NCBI GenBank assembly: GCA_013400155.1
Contig: VXBM01000056.1
Coordinates: forward strand, 775,828-839,827
Origin: Helopsaltes ochotensis
Taxonomy: Eukaryota > Chordata > Aves > Passeriformes > Locustellidae
Direction: 5' to 3'
DNA: 64,000 nucleotides
Position numbers and translations under genes: made by a program. This document shows, one piece after another, positions 1 through 12,900 of the stretch (positions are counted from its first letter, which is position 1; every line of letters starts with the position of its first letter). The notes below the pieces were generated by a model, which saw only the letters and a list, made by a program, of their open reading frames with translations, was not told the DNA's origin and searched no databases.

Positions 1-2176
1 CTAATATCCACAACATATATTTTAGAAACTTCTCTCAACATTTTAATGCTTTGGTTTTGAAATAAGCTCATCTTTCTCTTATTTTCAAGTATTTAGTAAA
101 TTCCATTTTACGGCACAATGCTATGCTCCTGTGAAGCATGGCTAACTTTGACAAATCATTTAGAAAACTGTAATTCTAGAAAATAATTTTTAATTTTTCA
201 GTACAAAGTACTCTAGTGAGTATTAACATGTAGAAAGCTTAGTGTTAACTTCTTCTCCAGAATCTAAAAATGGTACCTCTATATTGCAGTTACTTATGCC
301 TGCAGCAAGTTATGTTGGCATTTTAAGTTCATTGGCTGTTATTTTTTCTGCTTTGTTATTCTTTCCATGAATTTTCTGTTCTAAAGAGACAGTCCATCCT
401 TTCATCCATCCTTTTGAGACAAAGGAAAGGATGCTTGCACCTGCTGATGTAATAGTTCTCTTTAAATACAGCCACATTTCTCACATTTAAACCATTTATT
501 CTAATTACTAAGAATTACTATGAAGTCTTCCCTTTAAAAAGACAAAATTAACTTTCTTGCTAACAGAATTTCCTTTATTTGGCAAATGAAAATCCTAACT
601 AACAAACCCTACCAATCAAATATAAACAGGATTCAGTTTACCTCATGTTACTTACATTGATCAACCAATCAAAATATAAACAATTAGTACCTGTCTTCCA
701 TCTAAAGTTCTGAAGATGTGATGACCAGGAGAGTTAAATTTTTTTTCATTTGAAATATATGAGTTAAAATCTGCTTTGTAAATTATGAAGTTTAACATAC
801 CTTAATACTTCTAAGAATGTTTCTGTATTTCACTCCTGCCCCACAAACAAATCAAGGCACATGCCACTAAATATCAGAATTTCAAATAATCTCTCAGCTA
901 AATATACTCAAGAAAGTTTACCTTCAGTCTCTATCTAAAATCTTCCAATAATTTCAGATGTACATGCTAGAATTAGCATCTAGGTCCTGGTTAGAATTTG
1001 AAGAGTTTGGTCTAAATCTGGCAAGACTAACCAAGATTCATATTGTTCTGTATCTGAAAACATGCTGGATGTTTAGGTTAACAAGAAAAATTTATCATAT
1101 CTCTGTCAGCAAAGCTAAAATAATGACTGATTATGATAACATCAAATTCACATAAATTCAAACCGTTATGGATCTATGAATAAATTAGCTATGCCTGTAA
1201 AACCTACTATGTTGTAGTTATTAAAAATCTCAAATTAATAAGCTTACATTTATAGAAAGAACTGTTTGGAAACAGGAAATATGGTAACAAAATATATGTA
1301 TATTCTACTGTACTGTTCACAGGCCTTGTAGTAAGATTTCTTATCAGCAAGCACAACTACTTCAGGAATAAAGAGATTTTATCCCTACAGATACCTTTTT
1401 CCCTACAGATTCCTTCATGCATAACTAGCTTCAACAGAAAACTTATAAGGTATGTTCCAGAGTTCGAAACTCTCACAGAGTTTGCATTAATTCAGAATAT
1501 AACAAGAGCTGATGCCTTCTGGAGCTGGCCAAGGTTAGTGGCAAGCAAAGCTAATTTGACTGTGAACAGTGGGATAGTAACTGAGCAAACCTGTTGATAA
1601 GCGCTTTGCCAGCTGAGCAAAGGTTGAAAGGTTGAGGTTTAAACATCAGGAAGAATTCAGAAACGAAGAGACATTTGAGTAAATGAGCAATAGTGTTGTG
1701 ATCCTCAGCACATTCTGGCTGGAAAGATGGTCCATAAGGTACTGTGTGATTCTAGGAAGTGGCAACACAGCAGAGCCCCATGGCACGTTGATATCAAGCA
1801 CCAAGTCTGGGCTTGGGGGCAGCAGCAGTTCTCACTGACAATGGGCATGGCTACTCTGCAGGTTTTCATGTCAGAGGTGACAGAGTTCTCATAAGAGAAC
1901 TGAGACCTCCCCAGCTACAAGCTGTGCTGTGTGATTTTACAGCTTGTTTACCATGCCAAGATTTAAACAAATTGGAAGCAGCATGAATTGGCCACCACTG
2001 TGAGAGGCAGCGTGACTCCAGAGCTGCAGCAATGGGTGAGCAAGTACCATGCCTGAACTGGGAAGAAAAAGGTTGAGCAATACACAGGAACTCATACAAG
2101 ACCACAAAATATTTCAGTACATAACCAGGAATTGAGCATCTCATCCTTGTTCTTACACCAGACTACTAGTCTACTC
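1..2176 (-). other. CFAP20DC intron 3, distal part: no gene seen
   Basis: AT-rich up to about 1490, then a stretch of more balanced composition (about 1500-2150) that may be an old, unrecognised interspersed repeat. No exon with matching splice sites and CFAP20-domain sequence was found. A 92-codon minus-strand ORF (1866-2144) has no recognisable domain. Confidence 0.5.
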
Positions 2177-2202
2177 TTTTTTGGTTTTTTGGTTTTTTTT
2201 TT

Positions 2203-2282
<80 letters not shown>

Positions 2283-2289
2283 TTTTTTT
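2177..2289. repeat. Long poly-T tract (poly-A on minus)
   Basis: About 113 bases that are almost pure T, interrupted by a few G. The longest unbroken run is 78 T (2204-2281). On the minus strand it would be an A-tail-like tract whose retrocopy body would lie at higher coordinates, but nothing next to it looks like a gene copy or has a nearby AATAAA on that strand. It is best read as an expanded homopolymer whose length is probably imprecise. Confidence 0.9.
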
Positions 2290-5200
2290 CTTTGGATGCT
2301 ATGGTACAATTTCAAGGTCTGTTTCTTCACATCAACTGCTCTAATCATTTGCCATAAAACTTTCCATTACAAGATGTGCTAATTTCATGTGATTAGCAAC
2401 CAACACTAAGAAAAACCACATCAGAAACAAAGTATGACCATGACTAGCTTTACAGTTCTTTAAGAATAAATGTTTGAGTGCTTGTCAAAATGCCAAGTAG
2501 AAGTATTAACACCCACATGCCCATGTATTGGCAATTAAAGGAAAAATGACAGGACAAACCAGATGCTGTTTTCTTTTACATGGAAATATTTTTCAAACAT
2601 TGAGTTACCTTTTACAGAAAAGTAGCAAAATTCATAACACTGAAGATTTAACAACTGGCAACTGCATTTGACGCAGACAGCTATATTCAGCATTACTAAT
2701 AGCTTTGCTATTATTTGCTCCAAAGAAGCTGCATAAATTACATGCTCTCTACCTTAGTTGTGATTTTATTATGCTTCATCAAATTTTTCATCCACAATCT
2801 ATTTTACACATTTTTATGCAGATCAATACATCGACTGTTAATATGGAGGTATTCATCTAATCATGCCATATAAAAAGTATCTAAAATTCTATTTAAATTT
2901 ACTCCAAAGAAAAGATAAACCAGCTAATATAGACAGTAGTTTGCACATTTCAGTATTTATGGCAGGAATCTTGCATGACTGGTTGACAGCAGCAAGTTAG
3001 AAAATTTAGATCTCTGATGCCAGCAGTGATGGATGGTCTAGAAGAAATTCTTGTTTGCTTGACCAAATCAAGCACTGAACAGAATGCAAAAGAAGATGAG
3101 GCTCAAACTAAATTCCTATTTCTATCTCTCTGCAGAATGCGAGAGCAAGAAATGTAACATAAAGCTTCATGCCCAGCTATTACAAAACCTCTCAGTGATT
3201 TTTACATAAAGTAAATTTCATAGCTTGGCATGCCATTAATTTTCACTTGAAGCTGCTCAAAGATTCAGCACTATGTGGTCAGGTTGTGTAAGAAACCATC
3301 TTGGAACATTAAACTTCAGGAAGCAACAACACCATCAACATTCTGTCTGCAAAAAGCAAGAGATTTCTTTCAAAACATCTGAAAAGAAGAGAACTGAACA
3401 ACAGTCACATGAAGCAAGAAGGACTTGTTTTTATTATTTACTGGATTATCTTAAGTCTGCTAGGATAAAATAATGCATTGTCTATTCTGGAAGTCTTGAA
3501 GGACTGTATGGGTACAAATAAGTTACAGTTGATTTCAAATACAAAACTCAGTATTAAAACTATTTTAAAAGAAGTTTTATTAACTTTTTCATACAGTTGC
3601 ACTGTGTGAACACTATGAACACTGTATGAAGTGGGGAACAACTGATATTATACTTTTAAGACATAAACACATTCATTCAAAGTAACTGGTGCTACAGAGA
3701 AAATACACAGTTAATATAGTTTATATTATATTCATTATATATCAATATAGTATATGTTACATAAAATATATATATATAGCAAATACAAAATACACATATT
3801 TAAATCTATACAAGTACCTAAGAATATTATAAGGACATATATTTGCTTTTGTAAGAGGGACATAGTAAAGATGGGAACAGTAAGTAGAAAGAAAAGATGA
3901 AGAAAATGTCAAGTCTAAATATAAGCTGGAAAGAGAAAAGGCAAATAAGGGTGGGAGAGGTGATAGAAAATGGTTTTATCAAAAAAAAGAAAAGCAGGCA
4001 ATGAGAAAAATAAAACTATAAAAGTAAAAAAGAGGTTCTTGTTAAGAAGGTAGCAAATATCCAAAATAATCAAACCGAATGTGACGCTACAGAAAAATCT
4101 GAATTCCTGCACCTGTCATTAAACCTCTGCCCCTGCCGACAGAGAATGTCCATGAGAAGCAAATCTTGGTTTTGGTTTGGTACTTGGTGTTTGGTCTCTG
4201 TGTGCTGCATGACATACCCTGTTTTTTCCTTTTGTCCCTTTAAATGCAAACTTACAGAAAGTCAAACAAAAATAAAATTCTTCTTTCACTTTGCACGATT
4301 TAATTCCTAATTTAATTGATATCATTCAACCCATCTTTTCTTCCAGGGCTTCTAATGGCCTAATATTTCTTTTGTTAATCCAATCACATATATTCTATGT
4401 GCTACAAAGCTGAGTTGTGCTGTTTATATATAAACTGATGGTGTCACTAGGGGAGAAATGTTGTCCAAAACCTGACAACTGCTGAAGTTTAAAACTCTAT
4501 TATATCATTTACCTAACTAATAAAAAAATTTGTTTTTGCTGTCTCTCTCTTTCTTCAGAGTGTGGAAATAATTATACCAATTGAGAACCCATTTGTTTTT
4601 CTAGCTTCTTAGCATTTGTTTGTTGTGTTTTTCTCCCCCAGTTATTAGAATATCTATTTTTTTTTGCCCTGGACCAAAGGGTCCTCTCTTATGACTTATG
4701 AATAGGTCTCTTATGAATTTTCAGGCAGTTCTCATGTGCCAGTATTTTTATATGTTTGATAAATTTGTGTCCCATTTCTTCAGATTTTTCATCATCTTCA
4801 TTCAGGATTTTTTAAAGTTTGTTCTGTCTTCAAAGGAATGTCAGTATTCAAAACATCTAAGAAATAATGACCTCATTAGCTTAATTACTTTTTATTGCCT
4901 TGACAAGTCACCATGCTTTAATGCAAAATATGCCACCATAATTAATGACTGCAATCAAGAATTCACTTTAAGTATTCAAGGAAATTTTATGCATCTTACA
5001 GTAACTCAGTGGAGAAGTCTTTTCCCAATGGCACAAAAATCTGGAGTGTCAGAAATTGCTGCACCAGTCCCACTGGAAAAAGAGAAAAAAAAAAAGTGCT
5101 GTGTGCATGCAGATGCATGTTTCACTATCCAGCATTTCGATTTTGTACCATTTGCTATGCTCCTACAATACTATTTCCCAAGGTTCACACAACATATGAA

Positions 5201-6996
5201 CATGAGAAAAACCTGAAGAAATTAAATTCAAACTGCATCAAAAGTATTGTTTCAAAAGTCCCATCTTGTGGCTTTGGTGGAATTCTCATGAAAGCAAAAG
5301 GAACCTTTTTTTTTTAGCTTACAATTTTTGAGCTCCAAGAGCATGAAGACAATAAATATCCCATAAGAATTATAAAATGAAGCAATACTTTCCTATCAAG
5401 ATTATCTTATAGTCATGTTAAACTCGCAATCATGTTGGTGACATTGTACACCTTGCTAAGCAACTTCAAAAAAACTCTTGGGTAAGAATGCAATTCAGAT
5501 GATTTCAACACTGCTCAGCGGAGATTTCTGAAGTTTAGAATAATGGCAAAGGAGTTTGATTGAGGAAACAAACAAAAAATTCAGGTAGCTCCCTATCAAG
5601 GGAAAACAGTACAAAGCTGTCTGAATTGAACCATATGTTGTTTTCTTAGATATTACATCAGGGACGACACGGGCTGCTTTTCATTGAATTCACAAGCCTG
5701 AACAGCAACATTGGCTCCTCTTCTAAAGAATGACAAATCAGAACTTTCTTCTTTTGAGGGCCAAATGACACCTTAAAACTTCAAATTAGATTTGCATGTA
5801 TAGTATCTTTTATTTTGGAAGGGTATACAAAGTTCCAGTGCAACTGGGAGACCGTACACTGGATTAAATAAATACTTGAGGTACATACACCTCAGGAGAG
5901 GAAGAGACTCAGACAGAAGGAAACAGAATGGCAGCAGATGGAAACCTGACTGCAGTATTGCAGCACTAAGCTAAAGTAAATTTAAAACCAAACTATTTTT
6001 AGCAATGATTACCCACATAATTAATTCGTAATCCTAATTTTATGTTTAGCAACAGTTAGCATTTTTTTCTTTTAATTTTTTACTGTTATTTGCTATAGTA
6101 GCTTATGATACCATTGAAAATGAATTAGCTTTGTTTCTCAAAAATACACATTGCATTACTATTTATTTTAATGAAGATAACAGCCAACTTCTTTTATGAA
6201 AATCAGACTAAACTTCAAGCCTTATAGCATGATCAGCCCAAAGAATTTACTGTTTTGTTTTTTTTTTTTTTAGGATGTTTATTGTAAAAGATTTAAGTCT
6301 TACTATATACCCTACATGAGAAGTATACTAGAAGATTCCCATTCCATTTGTTTAAAACCACCACCTCAATTTTTCTTCAGAAGCAAGCAGTTAATTCTAA
6401 ACCAGCTCAATTCACTCCAACAAACCTTATAAAGTATACCACCCCATCATGGAGTTTAAGGCATATGATGACTGCTTATTGCAGACTGCTTGGATTCTGC
6501 CTTATTGTGGTGCAACACACATCCTGGGAAAACACACCACACTACCCTAAACACTGAGTACATAAACACAGCAGAAACTTGGGTATAACTTTCTTGTACT
6601 GCTAGTGCTTATTTGATACAAAAATAAAAATTCTTTAAAAAGTAAAATGAGAAAGGGACAGGAACCTAGTTCACATTCACATTAATGCCAGTAGAATTAC
6701 TGACTTTAGTTAGTGCTGAATGGAGTCAGAGGTTATTTATCAGATATTGGTCTGTAGCAGGATCAGGTGTAAAAGGGAACTTGGCAGCACCAGGACATGT
6801 TAGATCTTCCCTACAATATTTACTCTAATACGGCATTTCTGTAAGTTTTACTTATTTGTAACTGACCTGCTAAAAAGTTGAAGCAAAAGCACTTTTCCTA
6901 TGCTGAATTATGCCTGAACTTAAGTTTTGCATTCCAATATAAGATTTATGTAATAATCAGAACAACATCACAGACATTTAATTCTTTAATACTCAC
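2290..6996 (-). other. CFAP20DC intron 3, proximal part: no gene seen
   Basis: AT-rich intronic sequence. It includes an AT dinucleotide-rich patch at 3711-3778 and short T runs at 6252-6271. The 172-codon ORF at 4698-5216 (plus) and overlapping ORFs have no recognised domain and are antisense to the intron. The family's exon 4 sequence was looked for by eye on the minus strand and not found. Confidence 0.6.
3711..3778. repeat. AT-rich simple sequence
   Basis: Alternating TATA-rich sequence ending in a (TA)n run at about 3766-3778. This is ordinary low-complexity intronic DNA. Confidence 0.7.
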
Positions 6997-7090
6997 AAGT
7001 TTGTTTGGTTGTTCCTGGTAGCTTCATTTTGTTGATTAGACTGTTTCCTTCAAGTACAAAAACAAAGCCTTTTAGTTCTTTGTCATATTC
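6997..7090 (-). CDS. CFAP20DC: CFAP20DC coding exon 3
   Basis: This is a 94-nt exon: 31 codons plus one base (phase 1 at its 3' end). The acceptor is CTTTTTGTAG (7100-7091) and the donor is GTGAGTATTA (from 6996 down). The translation begins EYDKELKGFVFVLEGNSLIN and ends KMKLPGTTKQT plus the T of a probable Leu codon. It matches the family pattern (F/Y)DKE-K-FVFVLEG, which is the second beta-hairpin region of the CFAP20 domain (CFAP20 has LVLEIEG here). It follows exon 2 directly across a 480-bp intron with the phase kept. The next family residues (LGLIQRF...) would be in exon 4, which was not found in this window. Confidence 0.93.
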
Positions 7091-7570
7091 CTACAAAAAG
7101 GAACAACAAAATAAGCATCCTGATAGAATTCTCCTCCTGACAACCAACCATGCTACTAATATGCAAAGCTATTTTTTTAAATTCAGAAAATGCAGATGGC
7201 ATTGCAAGTATGCCTGGTTCACATTTGATGGAAAAAATATAATCCACACAAATATGTCCATTACTTATGTGTTTCATGAACAAATAATGCTGACAAACAG
7301 GACTCATGATTCAGTGAGCAAAGCTCAATTCATTGGTTACCAGAATACCAAAATTACTTCCTAAATATTTAAACTGCAAAATGACACCAACTCAGTCAGC
7401 AAGCAGGCATATAGAAGTAATTTAAGTAGTCATTAAGTCTGCCATAATGACAGAACTGCAAGTGACAACTCCACTGTCAGGTCAAAGCCCTCATTACCTT
7501 CTAATTTTAAGCTTCATTCACATTTTTCTGGTTTATACTCTAGGTTTTATAGGTTTCTTAAAAAACTTAC
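7091..7570 (-). other. CFAP20DC intron 2 (480 bp)
   Basis: Bounded by GTAAGT at 7570 and TTTTTGTAG at 7091. AT-rich with no other feature visible. Small ORFs that cross it simply read through the flanking exons. Confidence 0.9.
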
Positions 7571-7660
7571 TTTTGATACAGCTGATGGGTTGCCAAAAAT
7601 CTTCCATTTTGCTCCTGGGTTCCTGCCTTGAGCACTGAATATTTCAACAAACGGGCCCCC
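7571..7660 (-). CDS. CFAP20DC: CFAP20DC coding exon 2
   Basis: This is a 90-nt exon of exactly 30 codons, phase 0 at both ends. The acceptor is TTTATCATAG (7670-7661) and the donor is GTAAGTTTTT (7570-7561). The translation opens GGPFVEIFSAQGRNPGAKWK and closes with IFGNPSAVSK. This is the GG-FVEIFSAQGKNPGAKWKI block that starts the CFAP20-like (DUF667) domain of CFAP20DC, aligning with residues near 8-37 of the human protein. The equivalent part of CFAP20 is the segment after its MFKN start. There is no frameshift or stop, so the exon looks functional. Assignment rests on recalled family sequence rather than a database search. Confidence 0.93.
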
Positions 7661-9870
7661 CTATGATAAAATGGTTTAAGGACACATCATCCAGCCAAAT
7701 GCTCAGCACTAAATTGTCAATGCTCAAGATGAAAACCTAAGAATCTCTCTGTATCATGCTGCTACCACAGTCACTACTGCTGATCAGTCAGACAGCAGAG
7801 TATCAATAACAACTTCTAGACTACTATAACATATCAATTCATGTAGTCAATACTTGGCTTTAGTAGAGGACCAGAAGATAAAATTGAAGGAATCTCATGT
7901 AGTATTTTAAATTATTTTATCTATATAGTCATTCTCTAAAAAGAAAAATTATTGTAAATATTCTAAAACCATGCAAGAGATGACTAATTTCTATTTGGAT
8001 AAGATCTATTTCTACAATTTGCTAAATGAAGTGAGTTTTAAAACATGCTGCTAAAAAATAAAAGGTGTTGCAGATTGGATGTTTTGTCTGATTTCCAATG
8101 GAAATGAAGTTTACACCATTTGTCTACATATGTGAATGGCTCTACCTGGATATTTTGTAACTTTTCTACCAGTTACCAAATTCCAGCCTGATTTGACCAA
8201 ACAAAAACTTACTAACTTTTCTGGGCCAGCTTAAACGGCGTGGTAGTATCTGTTCCAGTCAGTATCACAATGGAAAGTGTAAGGGCTACAGCCTTCATGA
8301 GGCAACAGAGAATTATTACTGGAAAAAAGCTATTATGGATGTCCCTGTCAGGTGAAAACTCCTGACGCAGAGCACGTGCCCTATTGGACATCACAGAATC
8401 TAAACACAGGCCCTTGGGGAGGTTGGTTTTATCACCTCTGTGTAGGGAATTACTTGCTTCTAGACTTTTGCCACTTGATGTCCCATTTTTTTGTGACATC
8501 TGATGCACTCAGCCTACAGTTTGCTAAGCATTTTTCAGCAGCATGGTTGACCTAATCAATCATTACAACTCTACCATTCCCTTCTCATTTCTAGTTGCCT
8601 GCACTTCCCAATTCTCTTTATGCTCAGCTGCCCAAGCAATTGCCTGCAACGCAGAATGAGCAAGAGGGGCAAGCAAAAGAAATACACCTCAGATTAGTTT
8701 TTCAGAGAACATCAACTCTGCACTGTATATGAATTACATATTTTCCTCTGCCCACACACACCTGGCAGCTCCAGCCACATGGCTGATCCCAGTGACTGGA
8801 CTTAGTAAATTCTAAGGAAATTCAAAATGGCATTCCATAAACTGCACTCAAAATATTTTTTAAACTTACAATGAATGAACTTTTTAATATGGTATACTAT
8901 CAATTTCCAGGTTACCTGATTTATTTAAGAACTACAGGATCAAGCTCTCAAAAAGTTAAAGAAGATTTTTAACTGCCAAACTAAACTGTGTGTGCTTGCA
9001 CCCAGTCTTAAATAAGTAGCTTTTTCTTCCATCTTTACAAATACATTTTGTTAACAGTCCTTGAGCTGGCCCTGATTTGAGGTTAAGCTGAACAGGACAT
9101 GGAAAATACCAGACATGAGATGAGAAAATGTCAAACAAACAGTGATGCAAGAAGCTGACAACAGTTACAAAAGTGCTGTGGAGGATGGTTGGGTCTCATG
9201 GGGGGAACCAGTGAAGTTAGGCAAGAAACTGCCAAACTTCACCATCAGCTGGAGGGGAATATGAGGCATCTTTGGGGAGCACAATCCTGCAAAGCCAGTG
9301 GCAGTTAGGCATCAGAAATTCATGAAAAGCTGAGACAGCCTAGGGAACAGCATAAGTATCAATTTTGGGTACAGAGCAGCACATCTGGGACCAGAGGGGA
9401 AAATGTAGTTGGGGTGGATTGCTCTCTCGGGATGAGACTGATGCAGAGAAAGGGAGGCCACAGTGTGGTGGAGAGGCCAGGAAAAAGTAAAAAGGATAAT
9501 GAATTTCCAAATCATGTGACTGCTGTTGTCACAAGCTTGTGCTGGACCAAGGGAATAAACCAACTCCCTTTCCTGACTACACCTTAGGAGCTGGAATTCC
9601 TTCCATGACCGCATGGAAACAGATGTGCCTTCTCTGGCCCACAGGGGTAAAGGACAAAAGCCATTGGCAAACTCACGCTGTGCCCATTCTATACCTGACA
9701 GCATCTGCAGCTATCCACTACTTCATAACACTTCTATAAAAACAGTGAATTATGAAACACTCCAGAAGACTCATGTAGCTGAACTTTTTGCCTCTCAGGA
9801 TAAGCTATTTCAATTAAGCTCTCTCAGATGAAATGAAACTAGGTAAAAATAAGAATTATTTCTGTTTTAC

Positions 9871-9958
9871 CTGATAGTGATTTCTGAACATTTTTCCAGC
9901 TTTCACAGGCAGAAAATAATTTTAGCTTCTCAATCAGCAAAGACACTTGCAAGCTATG
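9871..9958 (-). other. Exon-like segment within CFAP20DC intron 1
   Basis: On the minus strand a pyrimidine-rich acceptor TTTGTTTTTCAG (AG at 9960-9959) is followed by 88 nt. These end CTATCAG before a donor GTAAAACAGA (9870-9861). The frame continuing from exon 1 is open throughout (HSLQVSLLIEKL... ending QKSLS). Its length is not a multiple of three. If spliced between exons 1 and 2 it would shift exon 2 and reach a TGA after six codons. It is therefore a possible poison or alternative 5' exon, or a chance coincidence. No matching peptide is known to me in CFAP20DC. Confidence 0.25.
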
Positions 9959-12900
9959 CTGAAAAACAAACAAATTATATAGGATTTGACATGAAAAAAA
10001 TCCTATCATGACGCTCCAGTCATATTTTAAAATATGTGAATACTATTATAAGGTACTTTTCGAGTAGAAATGTATATCAGCTGCATCAGAATGCTTCTTC
10101 AAAAGAATTAACATGAAAATACTATTAATATTGACAGTGTCTTAGAAAAAATTCTCTTTGTGCAGCAAGTACTCAGGGCTGCCTTTTCTTACATTCCAAG
10201 TAGAACTAGTAATTTAATGTCAGTCCTTATTTTTAATCAACGGAGACTTTCTCATTCTTTAAAAACACTTGAAATCATCTTTAACACATATTTTTTATTG
10301 TTCTTGTTCTCAAGTGCCCACTGGAAAACATTAGAATCCATTAAAGAGGAGCTTAACATTCAATATAGAAAAGTAGAAACACGGAACAGCTGCAACAGAG
10401 ATCTCTCCATCTAAAGGTATTTGGCAGAGACTTCTGAGACAAGTTATCTTCTTTCACATTCAGCACTCTTCTTTGAGGATGATTACTGTAAGACTCAAAT
10501 CACGCACTTCAGTTATCTGAGGGCTGCTCAAGTTGCTGTGAATTAAGAGATGTCTGCAGTTATAGAATTGGGACAGTGGAAAGGGAAAGGACTGACACTG
10601 GAAGCCTCCCACGTTCCTCTTTGATCATACTGAGTGTCTGGGGGCTCACCTGGCATCAACAGAAAGTGAAGAGACCCTGAACATAAAAGGAAGTTGTCAC
10701 TCTCCAAAGACAGAGAGAATCAGCCACAAGAGACAACAAACACCTTCACTGAGAACTGAAAGTGCTCCTCAACTCACAGAAGAATCCTTTCACAAGACTC
10801 AGCCTCAACTTTTATTTGATATACTTTGTTCTGTTCATGTTTATTTTGGGTACAAACAACTTAAGAACTAAGTAATTTTTAATTACTGGATATTTTTCCA
10901 GACTGCAACCAGTTTTTTAACAAATAGAAACAATATGCTGACCAGGTGATTATAAATACATTTTCTCATAGTGAACAGTTCAGCTATCACAACCAAGGAG
11001 TAACAAAATTTAAAAAAAATTATGAAAATATATATGACTACAAATGAACTAGAAATTCAGTGACAATATGCATGAGTTCATGAAGAATGAATCCATCTAA
11101 AGGATTAGGGCAGCATTTTATTTGAAAGAGTAAATAATCATTGATTATGAAAATGTGATGAAATCTATTGATATTTATCCACATTTATTTAATCAGCAAT
11201 AATTAAATCTTAAAGTTGTCTGTAAATAAAACAGAAATGGAAAAACAATCAGATATTGTAATTTTATCTCACGCTTTTGCCAGAAATATTAGTTAATTTA
11301 AAAATTTTTGATTATAAGGAAAATGAAATTTTAAACCCACAGCATTTGTAACAGGTCTATCAAAACTTGTGATTAGTGTTTTGATCGAATTTAACTAATA
11401 TTGTGACTGCACATCTAAAACACCAGTTCCATTATTCCATGTTTTAGATCATTTTTTATATAGATTTTCCACTTTCTGGCATTTTTAATAGTTATATTAC
11501 TACATTAATAGTTATATTGAGCAACTTATGAACTAGACATTTTAGAAATACCTTTTAAAGAAAGCATTCTAAAGCAAGTGTATTAGACTTTTCCTCCTCT
11601 CTAAATATTCAAAATAAAGATCTCTTATTTCTGAAATCACTGTTCAGTTTTCTGTCTACAGCCCTATCTCTGTTATTATCTACGGCCTTTAAACAGGCCA
11701 GGACTACTCAAAATTGTATGATTCATGTCCTAGTGAGAAGTAGTGGCAGCATGAAACTAATCTCAGTGACCTACTGTTTTGATTCCCTTTGCCAGAGCAG
11801 AATGTGAAGGACCTGCAGTGAATGAGGGACAGGAGCCAAGCCCTCCCGCAGGACAGATTTACCGCCAGTGTATCCCTGTAACTCACACTCTGAGGCACTT
11901 GTCATTCTAGGACTGAGGATTTCACCATCGCCCAGTTTTTATTTATTATTACTTTTAAGTGAAGGAGATGCAAAGGAATACACTGCTTTTTCCTTGGGTC
12001 AAAGCACTTTCACTAACTTTTGCTGTGAAGATCAGTTTCAGACTTCCAAGCATCACACACCTAGCACAGCCCTCACATATTCTGCAGTTTTGTCAAGCCT
12101 TATTACATCTCAGGAAAAATACTAGGACTAAATAAACATAAGGAATTCTGATCTAAAAGTCACTCTATAAAAAGTTTTAAGTTCTGAGACTGAAAAAAAT
12201 ATCTCTTTCAGGGACTACTACCAGTATTCTGGCTTAAAATTTGTCATCAATGCATTTGTGTTTTAAAGTGATATTCATATGGCCAAAGTAGCTTATCTGC
12301 TAATTTGCAGAATATGTTTTATGCAGACTCAGAAAACTGATGACTGTTGTAGGTACCAAATTCATAACGAGGTGGCTCTTCCTAACTTCTGATAAAGGTA
12401 AACTAGACCCAAAGTTTAGAAGCATTTGTGTTTGGACAAGTCATTCAGCTACAAAGCTGGTCATCGTAAACACCTCTGTGAATCAGCGAAATCTCAGTTT
12501 GTTTTTCATTAAGGCAGGAAAAGTACTGAAAGTGACATTGCAATACATCTTTGCTCATATATTGCTTAATTATAACTTACCAAATTTCATTACTACAAAT
12601 GAAGACTAGAAATTACCTTGGCGATTAAGATTGGTAGCCACTAAAACCATTAAGTGAACGACATATTTGCCACGTAATTACTGAAGTAATGTTCAAAAGT
12701 GCTTTCATTATGCATCAAGTATTATTGTCTTTAATTACAGTAAGCTATTCTTAAAGGAGAGAATAGTCTGGAAAATTGATAGTTGCAGTATTTTTCCTCT
12801 TTTCACCTTTCCTCTTCTCAGTCCCTCCAGAAAGTCTAAAAATCAAGAGTACTTAAAATCCAGAGGGACTATTTAAAAAAAAAATCAACAGCAATTTGAA

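Noticed and set aside
1455..1485. T-arm-like hairpin AGAG-TTCGAAA-CTCT
   Set aside because: Only a 4-bp stem with a matching loop; the rest of a tRNA fold could not be made.
2132..2348. Poly-Phe and poly-Lys ORFs
   Set aside because: Pure translation of the poly-T tract.
9312..9704. 130-codon minus-strand ORF in intron 1
   Set aside because: No domain, no flanking splice sites that keep the frame, and it lies in a GC-richer patch where long ORFs arise by chance.
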